Of a stretch of DNA of 35,202 nucleotides, positions 22,928 through 32,412 are shown one piece after another. How positions within the stretch are numbered: position 1 is the first letter of the stretch; every line of letters begins with the position of its first letter. Below the pieces are notes generated by a model. That model was not told the origin of the DNA. It saw only the letters and a program-made list of their open reading frames with translations, and searched no databases. The stretch covers positions 1-35,202 of the forward strand of contig CAZKUN010000076.1 of NCBI GenBank assembly GCA_964555935.1, read 5' to 3'. Source of the stretch: CAZKUN01 sp964555935 (GTDB taxonomy: Bacteria; Armatimonadota; Zipacnadia; Zipacnadales; VGFC01). Position numbers and translations under genes: made by a program.

Positions 22928-25627
22928 CTACAGCTTGCCGCCCTTGCCCAGGCGTCGCAGGATCTGGCTTCGAATGTGCTCCGGGAGGTTGCTGGCACGT
23001 TCCGTGGGCGCTTCTACCACGCCGCCGGGCTCGGCGTCGGGAGTTGCCAGCACTCGTTTGCGCCACGTGCGGACGTGTTCGGACTCCGGTTTTGGCTCGT
23101 AAGCGGGCAGGCCCATCACGTCGTGGAGGATCATGAGCGCCGCTTCCTTGTCCGGTATCCAGCCCTCGGAGTTCTCCGGGTCGTGACGGATGACCGGGCG
23201 CAGGTAGAAGCCGACGCAGAATGGGCAGCCGTCGTCGCACGGGCAGTTTGAGATCAGCGAGAGCGTGGTATCGAGAACCTCCTCGATGCGCGAGAACGCG
23301 AGTTCAGCGAAGCCGAGGGCTCCCTGATGGTTATCGAAGATGTACGTCGACCATTCGTTGCAGCCCCAGCGCGCGTTTTCGTGGTCGGGCGCCTCGGATG
23401 TCCGCACGTCGAGGGGATCGCAACTGGCAAACAGCGCGGTAACCACCATCAGTGCCTGGCCCAGCCCATAACGACCCTCGTGAGGATTCCGCCCGAGCTT
23501 GAGGATGCGATCTGTCGTCTCCTGACGCGGGTTGACCCAGTAGGCGGTGGTCTCGAGGATCTGAGGCGGAAGATCCACGGGACGAGTGTCGAAGACCTCC
23601 CGATTCCAGAGCTTGATCTTCTGGTACGCGCCCGTGTTGAAGTGGCACGTCACGTCGCCGAACCACACCTCGCCGCCGGGGAACTCGGCCCGCTCGTCGA
23701 CGGAGTGGATGATTTCGACGCCACGCCCGCCGAGCGGCGACGTGTAGTAGTCGACCTCCACGCGGTGGATCTCCGCGCGTTTCCTCTCGAGATCAAGCGC
23801 GTCGACGAAATACTGCTCTCCCAGGTGGAAGTAAATCGCCTCGGGGTGCAGGATCGGGTAGGCGCTGAGCTGATCGATCTGTCCGATGATCGTTTCTTCC
23901 TCGGGATTGGTGATGTCGACGATCGTGTAGTTCTCGGTGGTGATGGACCGGATGCTGACCTGGTAAGCGGGCTTGGTCGTCTCGGCGTAGTGCCATCGGC
24001 CGCCCGTGTAGCGCAGGACGCCCTCTTCCTCCATGAGTTCCATCAGCGCCCCGGCCTCAGCGATAGCGTCGGCGGCGTCATCCACCATGAGCGGCGACAT
24101 GGGCTTGCGCTCGGCGAGGGTCACCTCGTCGTCCTCGCGCTCCTTGGGCGCCTCGACCCCGGGCGCGATTTGGGCCTCAAGTTCCGCGTGTTGGCGCTTG
24201 ATGGCGGCGTCGATGTCACGCGCGGGGATGTGCCCCGTGACCTTGCCGGCGACAAAGGCCTCGAGTTCGCGTGGCTCGATCGGGAGTTCGTGAGACGCGC
24301 ACGCGAGTTGCCCCGTGAGGACGTGGCGATTGCGAGGCGCGACCAGCGCCTTCTCACTGTCCTTGGCGAAGAAGTACGCCGGGTAATTCATCAGATACTG
24401 GTTGATCGAGGTGTCATACGCCACGAGGAACGCGATGGAATCCTCAGTCGTGCGGCCCGCGCGCCCTGCCTGCTGCCACGTGGCGGAAATCGTGCCCGGG
24501 AACCCGACAATCACCGCCGCGTCGAGCCCCCCAATGTTGATGCCAAGCTCAAGCGCGTTCGTGCTAACCACCGCGTTGAGGTCGCCATTGAACAGGCGGC
24601 CCTCAATCTCGCGGCGGTGGGACGCCAGGTAGCCGCCCCGATAACTCGCGATGCGGTCGGCAAGACCCTCCTTGTCCAGCATTTCCTTCGTGTAGCGCGC
24701 GACGAGTTCCGTCGCGCCCCACCACTTGGTGAACGCGATGGATCGAAAGCCGGAGCGGACGAGATCGGCGAGCAACTCGACTGCCTCAACATGGGCGCTC
24801 CGACGCTGACCCGACGCCGTGCGTCGCATCGGCGGATTCCAGAACACAAAGTGCTTCTGACCGCGCGGCGAGCCGTCGTCCTCAATCAGCGTCGTGTCGT
24901 GGCCGATCAGCGCCTCGGCATGCTCGCGCGGATTCGCGATCGTGGCCGAGCAGCAGATGAACTGCAGTCGAGGCGATCCGCTTTGGTAGTGACTGCAGAT
25001 CCGGTGAAGTCGCCGGAAGATGTGCGAGCAGTGTGAGCCGAAGATGCCGCGCATCGCGTGGATCTCGTCGATGACGACGTAGCGCAGGTTCGTTAGGAAC
25101 CGATGCCACCGCGTGTGGTTTGGCATCAGGGTCACGTGCAGCATGTCGGGGTTGCTCAGGATCAGGCGGGCCTCGGCGCGGACCTTCTCCCGGCCGCCTC
25201 GGCTGACGTCGCCATCGTAGGTCTGCGCCAGAGGAATCTCGCTCGCGTGGGCGTGCAACTCGCGAAGCTGGCGGAGCTGGTCCTGAGCGAGGGCCTTGGT
25301 GGGGAAGAGGTAGAGCGCGGTCGCCTCCGGATCATCGAGGACCGTCTCGAGAATGGGCAGGTTGTAGCAGAGCGTCTTCCCGCTTGCGGTGCCGGAGACG
25401 ATGCAGAGGTTCTCCTCGCGCCGCGCCGCGTCGAGGGATGTCACCTGGTGGGAGTAGAGCCGCTCGATGCCTTGGACCTCGCGGAGCGCGTCGACCAGCA
25501 CTGGGGGAAGAGGATGCTCAGGCTCGGCGTATCGAGCGTCGCGCGCCGGAATCGTCTCGACGTGCGCCACCTGCCCGTTGTAGCCGGGCGAGGTCCGCAG
25601 CCGGTCGAGGAATTCAGTGGGGTTCAT
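22928..25627 (-). CDS. MrfA/YprA-type DEAD-box helicase with Zn-binding C-terminus
   Basis: The product is 899 residues. Helicase motifs are clear: Walker A GTASGKT (79-85), DEIH (187-190), SAT (227-229), TNALELGIN (356-364) and QQAGRAGR (385-392). The C-terminal DUF1998-type region carries four Cys, 795, 797, 801 and 804 (CPCDDGCPFC), as in MrfA/YprA helicases that act with MrfB in repair of mitomycin-type DNA damage. MrfA of Bacillus is about 750 residues, so this one is longer. The ATG at 25625-25627 is chosen because the family begins there; further upstream the frame overlaps the next gene. No MrfB nuclease is seen nearby. Cytoplasmic, acting on DNA. Confidence 0.9.
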   Translation of the reverse strand: MNPTEFLDRLRTSPGYNGQVAHVETIPARDARYAEPEHPLPPVLVDALREVQGIERLYSHQVTSLDAARREENLCIVSGTASGKTLCYNLPILETVLDDPEATALYLFPTKALAQDQLRQLRELHAHASEIPLAQTYDGDVSRGGREKVRAEARLILSNPDMLHVTLMPNHTRWHRFLTNLRYVVIDEIHAMRGIFGSHCSHIFRRLHRICSHYQSGSPRLQFICCSATIANPREHAEALIGHDTTLIEDDGSPRGQKHFVFWNPPMRRTASGQRRSAHVEAVELLADLVRSGFRSIAFTKWWGATELVARYTKEMLDKEGLADRIASYRGGYLASHRREIEGRLFNGDLNAVVSTNALELGINIGGLDAAVIVGFPGTISATWQQAGRAGRTTEDSIAFLVAYDTSINQYLMNYPAYFFAKDSEKALVAPRNRHVLTGQLACASHELPIEPRELEAFVAGKVTGHIPARDIDAAIKRQHAELEAQIAPGVEAPKEREDDEVTLAERKPMSPLMVDDAADAIAEAGALMELMEEEGVLRYTGGRWHYAETTKPAYQVSIRSITTENYTIVDITNPEEETIIGQIDQLSAYPILHPEAIYFHLGEQYFVDALDLERKRAEIHRVEVDYYTSPLGGRGVEIIHSVDERAEFPGGEVWFGDVTCHFNTGAYQKIKLWNREVFDTRPVDLPPQILETTAYWVNPRQETTDRILKLGRNPHEGRYGLGQALMVVTALFASCDPLDVRTSEAPDHENARWGCNEWSTYIFDNHQGALGFAELAFSRIEEVLDTTLSLISNCPCDDGCPFCVGFYLRPVIRHDPENSEGWIPDKEAALMILHDVMGLPAYEPKPESEHVRTWRKRVLATPDAEPGGVVEAPTERASNLPEHIRSQILRRLGKGGKL

Positions 25628-25638
25628 TGGCGGCGCCG

Positions 25639-28302
25639 TCAGGGCGAGAAGCTCGCGACGCCGATGGGCTCGCGCCACGTGCTGTCTCGGTAAATGAGCA
25701 GGTCGCGGAAGTTCGCGCGCGAGTTGGCCGTGCCGATTGCCATCCACCCGTCGCCGAGCGGCTCCGCATCCTCATAGTCGATCGCATCCACGCCGTTAAG
25801 CACCAACGTCAGCTTTGGGCCGTTCTTAGCCGCGATGATCTCCATCGCCCGCGGCGCGTTGCAGTGGGCGCCCATGGTGACGCGACATCTCGGGTCCCGC
25901 GTCTCCGCGACCACCTCACCCTTCCGGTAGAGCCGGCTCACCTGTCCGCCCTCTTCACCAATGCAGAAACGGTAGCCCGAGTCGACATCCTTCCCCGGAG
26001 CCGACATCACGACGTTGATGTCAGTGTAGGCGAAATGGTCGTGCGCCCCATCCTCATGGCCGACGGTGTATTCGCTCACGTCGAACCTCATCGTCAGATT
26101 ACCGGGCCCGGGGACGCGATTCCAGGCCATCGCCGGCTCTTCGCGGGCATCAGCGGAGATCCAGTGAGCCCACGGGATGCAGGCCATCCCCGAGTGGAAC
26201 AGCCAGTCGCCCGAGACGGGCTCCCAGTCCGGCTCCACGCGATCGAAGCGGTATGCCAGCGCATGGGAGGCTCCAAGGTCTACATTGTCGAGGTGGGCCA
26301 GCCCCGCTGAATGAACGATTGCGTAGCCGCTGGGCAGTGGATCCTCATCCTTGAATGAGACAATCGCGTCGCCGGCCTTGCCGATGATGAAAGGTCCGTC
26401 TCGCTCGACCGACAGCGCGAAGGGCAGCGCGGCCGTCACCGTCGCGCTGGCGACGACTTCGCTGTTCTTGAGCAATTCGAGCGTCGAGCCCTCGAGTGAA
26501 AGCCCGTAGCCTTGGCGAGATTCCGCATCCGCACAGATCCCGAGCACCACCTGCTGGCCGTCTGACTGCAGCAGATCAGCGCTGAGCGTCACGTCGCCCG
26601 GCCGGGGGAGATAGTAACGCATCGCCTGTTGGTTGAGCGCCAGGCACGGCTCTCCGTCGAGGTCGACGAGTTTGAGACGCTTGCTGGTCGGTTGCCACAG
26701 GTCGCCGAGGAAGCGCTCGAACGCGCCATGGGTCGCGCCGGGCCGAGTCTGACCCGAGGCGTCCGCAAGCAGCACGGAGATATCGGCAGCCTCCATGGGC
26801 TCATCGGCCCGGAACCCATCGAAACCGGCCTTGCCGTCAATGGCCACCAGGCCCGCGGAGCCGGAGGCGTGCGCCAGGTCCCACGCCTTCGCGACACACT
26901 CGCCGTTGATCCATCCGGTCAGAGCGGGGCCATCGGCCTCGAGGCTCAACTTCGCGTCGCCCGCGTCACCGGGGAGGGTGCCCTCGGCTAGCACAACATC
27001 GCCATCGGGGGCAAGACGCCTTATGGCGTAGGAGATCTCATCGCCGGCCTGGGTCGCGGTGAAGCCGTAGCCGCCGGACGTCGTCCACCGTGCCACGACG
27101 CCGGCATCAGCCTGTGGCGCGGGCGAGACTGTCGCCTGGACTCGGCATCGGCCCCAGGTCCCCAGCGACGCGAGGGCGATTGCCGTGCTTGCGGCCTTGC
27201 ACGAGACCTGCCCCTTGGTCGCCTTCCAACGCCCACTGACGAAGGTCCATGGGCCGCCCGGCTGAGCCTCGGGAGCGGGCTCGGCGAGCCTCAAGCCTCG
27301 CACGTGCAGATCATCGAATCGGCAGTCGCCGTCGGTCTTCGCGTATACCCCAACGCGTCCCCAGGGCCTGCCGCGCAGCGTGCCCTCGTCGCCGACCGGC
27401 TGGCCGTTGACAGCGGCGATGACCTCGTCGCCCACGACATCGAGCTTCAGGCGGTGCCAGCGGCCCACAGGCCATGGCCCCGCGTCCTCGGCGAGGACAC
27501 GTGGTTCTCCATCGATGATCTCGACGAGTTGCGCGGACGCGGCGTCTTCGGAGGAGGCGAGCGTCAGCGCGACATAGTTCCGAGCGTCAACGACTCGGGT
27601 AGCCAAGCCCATCGTCGAGGAGGCAGCGGGCTTGACGGTGATAGCGGCGGAGTAATCGTCCCAGAACTCCATCCCCGCGACCGCCATGTGCTCGCCCGCG
27701 CCCTGGTTGGCGTACCAGGAGGCGCCGATGGGGCGGTTGTCGACCTTCTGCTTCGGGTCCCAGTAGATGTCCACGCCAAACTCGCCGCTCAATGCCAGCC
27801 AGTCGTCCTGCCGGTCATCGCCCGCGAAGAAATCGTCGTCATAGACGATGTCGCCAAGTTCCTGGGCGTAGACATCGGAAGGCTGGCGAATGTCATCGCC
27901 GGCAACGCTCCCGCAATCGCCTCCGACGAGAGTCGAGTCGAAGGCCTCAATGAGCAATCCCGCCCCGGCGAATACGCGCACCTGGCCCGGGCGCCGGCAG
28001 ACCGTCAGTTCAGTAAGGTCGCCACCGCTAGCCCGCTTGGCCGAGGCCAAGTCGATCTGCTTGCCACCGGCAATACGCGCGATCTGGGCGCGTTTGGACG
28101 ATACAGTGACCAGGTAGGCATCACCGTCGGCCTGTTGGTCGAGGATCAGAGCCGTGGCGTCCAGGTCGGAGGGAACGTCGTAGGTAACGGTCAGGTTGTA
28201 GGCGTCAGTCTCGACGCGCTCAACCTGGATGGCGTCATTCAGAACGGGAAGCGCCGGCGCAGCGAAGGCGGCGGCGTGTAGAATCGCGATCAGCATGGGC
28301 AT
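25639..28302 (-). CDS. Large secreted protein with repeated jelly-roll (LamG/DUF1080-like) domains
   Basis: The product is about 887 residues with a signal peptide (MPMLIAILHAAAFAAPALP). Four similar jelly-roll units can be read. Each starts with a W-x-x-x-S-G-x-[FWR] pattern and ends with F-D-x-[LF]-x-[VI]: around 150-345 (FDDLHVRGLRL), 350-505 (GPWTFVSGRW to FDGFRADEP), 515-660 (LAHLDNVDLG) and 690-880 (WEPVSGDWLF to FRDLLIYRD). Such domains bind or hydrolyse glycans, as in LamG and 3-keto-disaccharide hydrolase (DUF1080) proteins; no catalytic site is obvious. AGGAG lies nine bases before ATG 28300-28302 and only three before ATG 28306-28308, so the former is preferred. Only 11 nt separate it from the helicase gene. 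Confidence 0.7.
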   Translation of the reverse strand: MPMLIAILHAAAFAAPALPVLNDAIQVERVETDAYNLTVTYDVPSDLDATALILDQQADGDAYLVTVSSKRAQIARIAGGKQIDLASAKRASGGDLTELTVCRRPGQVRVFAGAGLLIEAFDSTLVGGDCGSVAGDDIRQPSDVYAQELGDIVYDDDFFAGDDRQDDWLALSGEFGVDIYWDPKQKVDNRPIGASWYANQGAGEHMAVAGMEFWDDYSAAITVKPAASSTMGLATRVVDARNYVALTLASSEDAASAQLVEIIDGEPRVLAEDAGPWPVGRWHRLKLDVVGDEVIAAVNGQPVGDEGTLRGRPWGRVGVYAKTDGDCRFDDLHVRGLRLAEPAPEAQPGGPWTFVSGRWKATKGQVSCKAASTAIALASLGTWGRCRVQATVSPAPQADAGVVARWTTSGGYGFTATQAGDEISYAIRRLAPDGDVVLAEGTLPGDAGDAKLSLEADGPALTGWINGECVAKAWDLAHASGSAGLVAIDGKAGFDGFRADEPMEAADISVLLADASGQTRPGATHGAFERFLGDLWQPTSKRLKLVDLDGEPCLALNQQAMRYYLPRPGDVTLSADLLQSDGQQVVLGICADAESRQGYGLSLEGSTLELLKNSEVVASATVTAALPFALSVERDGPFIIGKAGDAIVSFKDEDPLPSGYAIVHSAGLAHLDNVDLGASHALAYRFDRVEPDWEPVSGDWLFHSGMACIPWAHWISADAREEPAMAWNRVPGPGNLTMRFDVSEYTVGHEDGAHDHFAYTDINVVMSAPGKDVDSGYRFCIGEEGGQVSRLYRKGEVVAETRDPRCRVTMGAHCNAPRAMEIIAAKNGPKLTLVLNGVDAIDYEDAEPLGDGWMAIGTANSRANFRDLLIYRDSTWREPIGVASFSP

Positions 28303-28445
28303 GTGCATGGTCTCCTGCGCTTACCAACGCGCGTGGGCGCGGCTGGGTCCCAGTACTGCGATACTACTTCGCGGACAGCACGGGCAGGGCCTTTGCCGGG
28401 GGAGGGGAATCACCGAGCACGCGCGTGGATCAGCGGGAGGACACT

Positions 28446-30596
28446 GTGAACGAGATATCGAGACTGCACGGGACTGCCAGCCTGACGCCAACTGGCGTCG
28501 TGACGGCCGGCTCCTTCGGGACGTGGACGATTCACTACACGGCTGGCGCGTTGGGTGTGGATGAGAACGCTTCCCTGAAGGTGATATGGCGGTTCGCCTC
28601 CGACTGGGGCAAGCCGCAGTTCGACGCCCTCGACGCGCCGAACTACGCGACGGTGACCACGTCCGCCAACGCCCGAATCGAGGCCGCGTACCAGCCCAAG
28701 GGCTACATCCGCCCGTGGGGTCGATGCCTGCAGGTCGATATCCGTGACGGTAGCTTGGCCCCGGGCGACACGTTGACGATCACCCTCGGCGACACGTCCC
28801 AGGGCTCGCCGGGATCCCAGGCACAGACGTTCCTGCAACGCGGCTTCCGGTTGCGGGCTCTGGTCGACGCCCATGGGACGTGGCAGTACGTCGAGCTTCC
28901 CGAGCAACTCGCGCTGGATGTGGTGCCTGGGCCGGCTGAGCAGCTGGTAGTCATCGCGCCGTCGCAGGCGACGGTCGGCGAGCCTGTCCGGGTGGTTGTC
29001 AGAGCCGAGGACCGCTGGGGGAATCCCGCGACCGGTTTCGAGGGCGATGTCGCGCTCGGCGGCCTGCCTGGTGCGGAGACAGTCCGCCTTAGTGCCGGCA
29101 TTGGCGAGTGTGACGCGCGCTTCGCGCAGCCTGGATGCCACCGGCTGACCGCTGGCGCCGACGGCTTCGAGCCTGCTGGGAGCAACCCCGTGCTCGTCAC
29201 CCAAGAACGCCCGTCCCAGCAGTTCCTGTGGGGGGATCTTCACGGACAGAGCGCGCCGACGATCGGCACCGGTACGATCGAGGAGTACTTCGAATTCGCC
29301 CGTGGCTATGGGGCGCTTGATTTCACGTCGCACCAGGGGAACGACTTCCAGATCACCCGCGAGCAATGGGCTGAGACGAAGCGCTGCGTCCGTGAATTCA
29401 CCGAGGGCGGTCGTTTCGTCGCGTTCTTGGGATATGAGTGGTCCGGTAATCCGGGCGTGGGCGGCGACCACAACGTGCTCTTCCGCGGCGATGACGAGCA
29501 GATCCACCGGTCGAGCCACATGCAAGTCGCGGACACGAGTGACGCCGATACCGACCGCAGCCCTATCGAGGAGCTGTTCAGCGAGCTTTGCGGGCGTGAT
29601 GATGCCCTGACTATCGCGCACGTCGGGGGCAGGCCGGCCCAGCTGCACCGATTCGATGATACCGTGGAGCCGCTCGTTGAGATCTACTCGGCCTGGGGCA
29701 CGTTTGAATGGATGCTGACGGATTCGTTGGCCCACGGACGTAAGGTCGGAGTCGTCGCGAATTCAGACGATCACAGCGGGCGGCCGGGCGCGAATCGCCC
29801 TGGCAACGGACACTTTGGCACGCGGGGCGGCATGACGTGCGTGCTGGCCGAAGCCCTCACGAAAAACGCCGTCTGGGATGCTCTGCGGGCGCGCCGCTGC
29901 TACGCCACGACGGGGCCGAGAATCGCGGTGGACGTGACGGTGTCTGGTCATCAGATCGGGAGCGAGGCAAGCGTTGATGGTCCGCCCACAGTCTGCCTGG
30001 CGATACGCGGCACGTCTCCCATTGAGCGTGTCGACGTGTTTCGCGGCGCGGAACTCGCCTTCGCGGCACTGTCGAGCGGACCTGAAGGCGCATCGGGCCG
30101 CAGGATCCGAGTGGCGTGGAGCGGCGCGCGGGTGAAGGGCCGCGGGCGTGAGTCTCGGTGGGACGGGGGACTGGGGGTGACTGCGAACAGGATTACGTCA
30201 GCCACGCCGCACGCCTTTGACAGCGCGGCCGAAGGGCTGACCCACGCGGACGAGTCAACCGTCAACTGGCGGTCGAAAACCTGCGGCGATGTTGACGGAG
30301 TGGTGCTCGATCTGGCGGAGGCCCTCACGGGGACCTTGACGTTCGAGACGGACATAGCGACATTCGCGCTGCCTCTAACAGAGCTGCGCGACGGGCCGTT
30401 CGTTGCTGAGGCGGGAGGCTTAGACCAACGAGTCGTCGTCGAGATCCTGCCTGACGAGCCCGGCCCGTCGGTGGTCGACCTGGATTGGGCCGACGATGGC
30501 GCCCAGCCAGGCGAGCACGCGTACTGGGTGCGCGTGACCCAATCTGATGGCCACCAAGCGTGGACGAGCCCCGTTTACGTCACCGTCAGCGAGTGA
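28446..30596 (+). CDS. DUF3604 / PHP-type metal-dependent phosphoesterase-like protein
   Basis: The product is 716 residues. An N-terminal Ig-like region (to about residue 255) precedes the PHP-like metal site beginning at WGDLHGQS (Trp262, His266). Later matching strands are FVAFLGYEWSG, GGDHNVLF, LTIAHVGGRPAQ, PLVEIYSAWGTFE and VGVVANSDDHSGRPG. This order is the DUF3604 pattern, a family of uncharacterised proteins related to PHP phosphoesterases. The C-terminus (from about residue 505) is another beta-rich region. No signal peptide is visible. GTG at 28446 has GGGAGGA just upstream; an earlier GTG at 28425 lacks one. The oxidoreductase gene follows in the same direction (85 nt). Confidence 0.85.
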   Translation: MNEISRLHGTASLTPTGVVTAGSFGTWTIHYTAGALGVDENASLKVIWRFASDWGKPQFDALDAPNYATVTTSANARIEAAYQPKGYIRPWGRCLQVDIRDGSLAPGDTLTITLGDTSQGSPGSQAQTFLQRGFRLRALVDAHGTWQYVELPEQLALDVVPGPAEQLVVIAPSQATVGEPVRVVVRAEDRWGNPATGFEGDVALGGLPGAETVRLSAGIGECDARFAQPGCHRLTAGADGFEPAGSNPVLVTQERPSQQFLWGDLHGQSAPTIGTGTIEEYFEFARGYGALDFTSHQGNDFQITREQWAETKRCVREFTEGGRFVAFLGYEWSGNPGVGGDHNVLFRGDDEQIHRSSHMQVADTSDADTDRSPIEELFSELCGRDDALTIAHVGGRPAQLHRFDDTVEPLVEIYSAWGTFEWMLTDSLAHGRKVGVVANSDDHSGRPGANRPGNGHFGTRGGMTCVLAEALTKNAVWDALRARRCYATTGPRIAVDVTVSGHQIGSEASVDGPPTVCLAIRGTSPIERVDVFRGAELAFAALSSGPEGASGRRIRVAWSGARVKGRGRESRWDGGLGVTANRITSATPHAFDSAAEGLTHADESTVNWRSKTCGDVDGVVLDLAEALTGTLTFETDIATFALPLTELRDGPFVAEAGGLDQRVVVEILPDEPGPSVVDLDWADDGAQPGEHAYWVRVTQSDGHQAWTSPVYVTVSE

Positions 30597-30681
30597 GACG
30601 AGGAAGGACGCGGGCTCTCGTCGAATGCCCGCACGACCGCCAAACATCAACAACTGGGTCCTCAACGAAAGGGGCAGCTGG

Positions 30682-31728
30682 ATGGGCAAGAAGAAACTCG
30701 GTATCGGGATCATCGGCTCTGGAGGGATCGCTCAGGGCGCGCACATGCCGGCGTACGCGGGGTTCGATGACTGCGAGATCGTCGCCGTCTGCGACATCAA
30801 GAAGAGCGCGCGCGACGCAGCGGCCGAGAAGTTCAACGTGCCGCACAAGGTCAATATGTGGAAGGACCTCCTGGCCATGGACGAGGTCGATGTGGTCAGC
30901 GTCTGCACCCCTAACGCCGTGCACTGTGAGCCGACCATCGACGCGCTGAAAGCGGGCAAACACGTTCAGTGCGAGAAGCCGATGGCGATCAGCGTTGCCG
31001 AGTGCAAAAGAATGGCTGCCGCGGCCAAGAAGTCGGGCAAGAAGCTCATGATCGGGCAGACCGCGCGCTTCAGCCCCGCGGTAAATGCCATGAAGGACTT
31101 CATCGATTCGGGCGCTGTCGGTGACATCTACTACGCCCGCGCGCAGGCCTTGCGCCGCCGCGGGATCCCCGGATGGGGCTCGTTCACCTCGAAGAAGCTG
31201 TCCGTCGGCGGGCCGATCTTCGACATCGGCGTCCACATCCTCGATCAGACCCTCTACCTGATGGGCTTCCCGGAGCCAAAGAGCGTGTCCGGCCAGGTCT
31301 CGGCTCACATCGGCAAGGCGGAAGGGCCGCAGGTCGCCGGCATGGGGGGCTGGGATCCCAAGAAGTTCGGCGTTGAGGACTTCGGCGTCGGCATGGTCAA
31401 GTTCAAGAACGGCGCGACGCTCGTCCTGGAGGCGAGCTGGGCGCTGAACCTCGCTGAGGACACCAGCGGCACGACGCTCTGCGGCACCAAGGGCGGAGTC
31501 CAGAGTTCGCCGCTACGCCTCATCCGCGAGGAGCACGGCGCGCTGACCGTCGCCGAGCCTCAGATGCTGAGCGGAGAGAGTGGCCACAAGGAACAGCTCC
31601 GCCAGTTCATCGACGCCATCCAGAATCGCACCAAGGTCCCCGTCCTGCCCGAGGAGGCGATCATCACCCAGCGCATCCTCGACGGTATCTACGAGAGCAG
31701 CAAGACGGGGAAGGAAGTCAAGGTCTAG
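30682..31728 (+). CDS. Gfo/Idh/MocA-family NAD(P)-dependent oxidoreductase
   Basis: The product is 348 residues. An N-terminal Rossmann fold begins IGIIGSGGIAQGAHMPAY. The conserved EKP motif has Lys99 (CEKPMAIS), which is catalytic in this family. The C-terminal substrate domain carries GPIFDIGVHILDQTLYLMG with the conserved Asp-x-x-x-His. Members oxidise or dehydrogenate sugars and cyclitols, or perform NAD-dependent steps in glycan breakdown. No signal peptide or Tat motif, so cytoplasmic. The ATG at 30682 has AAGGGG upstream; the longer upstream frame overlaps the DUF3604 gene and is not protein-like. A strong hairpin follows at 31754-31791. Confidence 0.95.
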   Translation: MGKKKLGIGIIGSGGIAQGAHMPAYAGFDDCEIVAVCDIKKSARDAAAEKFNVPHKVNMWKDLLAMDEVDVVSVCTPNAVHCEPTIDALKAGKHVQCEKPMAISVAECKRMAAAAKKSGKKLMIGQTARFSPAVNAMKDFIDSGAVGDIYYARAQALRRRGIPGWGSFTSKKLSVGGPIFDIGVHILDQTLYLMGFPEPKSVSGQVSAHIGKAEGPQVAGMGGWDPKKFGVEDFGVGMVKFKNGATLVLEASWALNLAEDTSGTTLCGTKGGVQSSPLRLIREEHGALTVAEPQMLSGESGHKEQLRQFIDAIQNRTKVPVLPEEAIITQRILDGIYESSKTGKEVKV

Positions 31729-31753
31729 CTGCTGAGGCATCTGGCTTCAGAAC

Positions 31754-31791
31754 TGAAGCGGGGCCCGGCCGATTGGCCGGGCCCCGCTTCA
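31754..31791. terminator. Bidirectional terminator hairpin
   Basis: A perfect 17-bp stem pairs 31754-31770 (TGAAGCGGGGCCCGGCC) with 31775-31791 across loop GATT. It lies between convergent genes, 25 bases after the oxidoreductase stop and 25 before the lipoprotein stop at 31817. Upstream, GCTTCAG (31744-31750) can pair with CTGAAGC (31753-31759), competing with the foot of the stem. Confidence 0.85.
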
Positions 31792-31816
31792 TGAGCGCAT
31801 GTACGGCACGGATCTC

Positions 31817-32263
31817 TTAGGTTTCACTCGGCGTCTCGGTGGCGGCAATGCCCCCGTCCTCCAGCACACCCGTCCAATCAGCCCCATCGAGGTTGCCTGC
31901 CCGGTCGATCCAATCCGCCCGGATCCAGACGGTGTTGGTGGACTCCTGCCTCCGCACCGATACGAGCATGAGGGCCCCGTCAATGCCAGGGCCCTCGACC
32001 TCCCCCGAATCGCCGGTGAAACGAGTGAAGTCGGCGTCAGCGCCGTCTGTGCTGGGCGGTTTCACATTCGCCCTGATACGCAGGCGGGTATCGTGGTCCA
32101 CGATGTTGACGATGCGCCTGGCATCAACGCCCACAGTCACCGCTGAGCCGGACAGGTCATCCACGAAACGACTGCCGATCGGGGCCTTCGAGCAACCTGC
32201 AAACACGAGTAGAGTCAGAACCGAGACCACTGTAAGGAGAATCGCGCAGTGCTTGATGACCAT
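31817..32263 (-). CDS. Small lipoprotein of unknown function
   Basis: The product is 148 residues. A signal peptide ends in the lipobox LVFAGC with Cys24 as the lipidated residue, so it is membrane-anchored on the outer face. The mature part is beta-rich (SAVTVGVDARRIVNIVDHDTRLRIRANV, GALMLVSVRRQESTNTVWIRADW), resembling a single carbohydrate- or ligand-binding beta-sandwich. No recognised family. The ATG at 32261-32263 has AGGGGGAG immediately upstream. It lies downstream of the GxGYxYP gene in the same direction (149 nt). Confidence 0.75.
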   Translation of the reverse strand: MVIKHCAILLTVVSVLTLLVFAGCSKAPIGSRFVDDLSGSAVTVGVDARRIVNIVDHDTRLRIRANVKPPSTDGADADFTRFTGDSGEVEGPGIDGALMLVSVRRQESTNTVWIRADWIDRAGNLDGADWTGVLEDGGIAATETPSET

Positions 32264-32412
32264 CTCCCCCTTTTGCCTCGCGGCCCTGGAACGCAAGGCG
32301 GCTAGTCTCCCTCTGACACAACCTCCAACGCTCCGAAGATTGGGAGTTTCTCCCGACGCCCGAGGTTTTCTGGTACCCGAATGCGCGAATGATCGACTGG
32401 CCTGGCGACGCC

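Noticed and set aside
23327..25036. 569-codon plus-strand ORF opposite the helicase
   Set aside because: Helicase motifs on the minus strand are complete; this frame has no recognisable domains and an unnatural composition.
28410..29735. 441-codon minus-strand ORF opposite the DUF3604 gene
   Set aside because: Antisense shadow without start context or motifs; the plus strand carries the PHP-like signatures.
32342..32354. Small hairpin GGGAG-TTT-CTCCC after the GxGYxYP gene
   Set aside because: Only a 5-bp stem without a U-tract; too weak to call a terminator.
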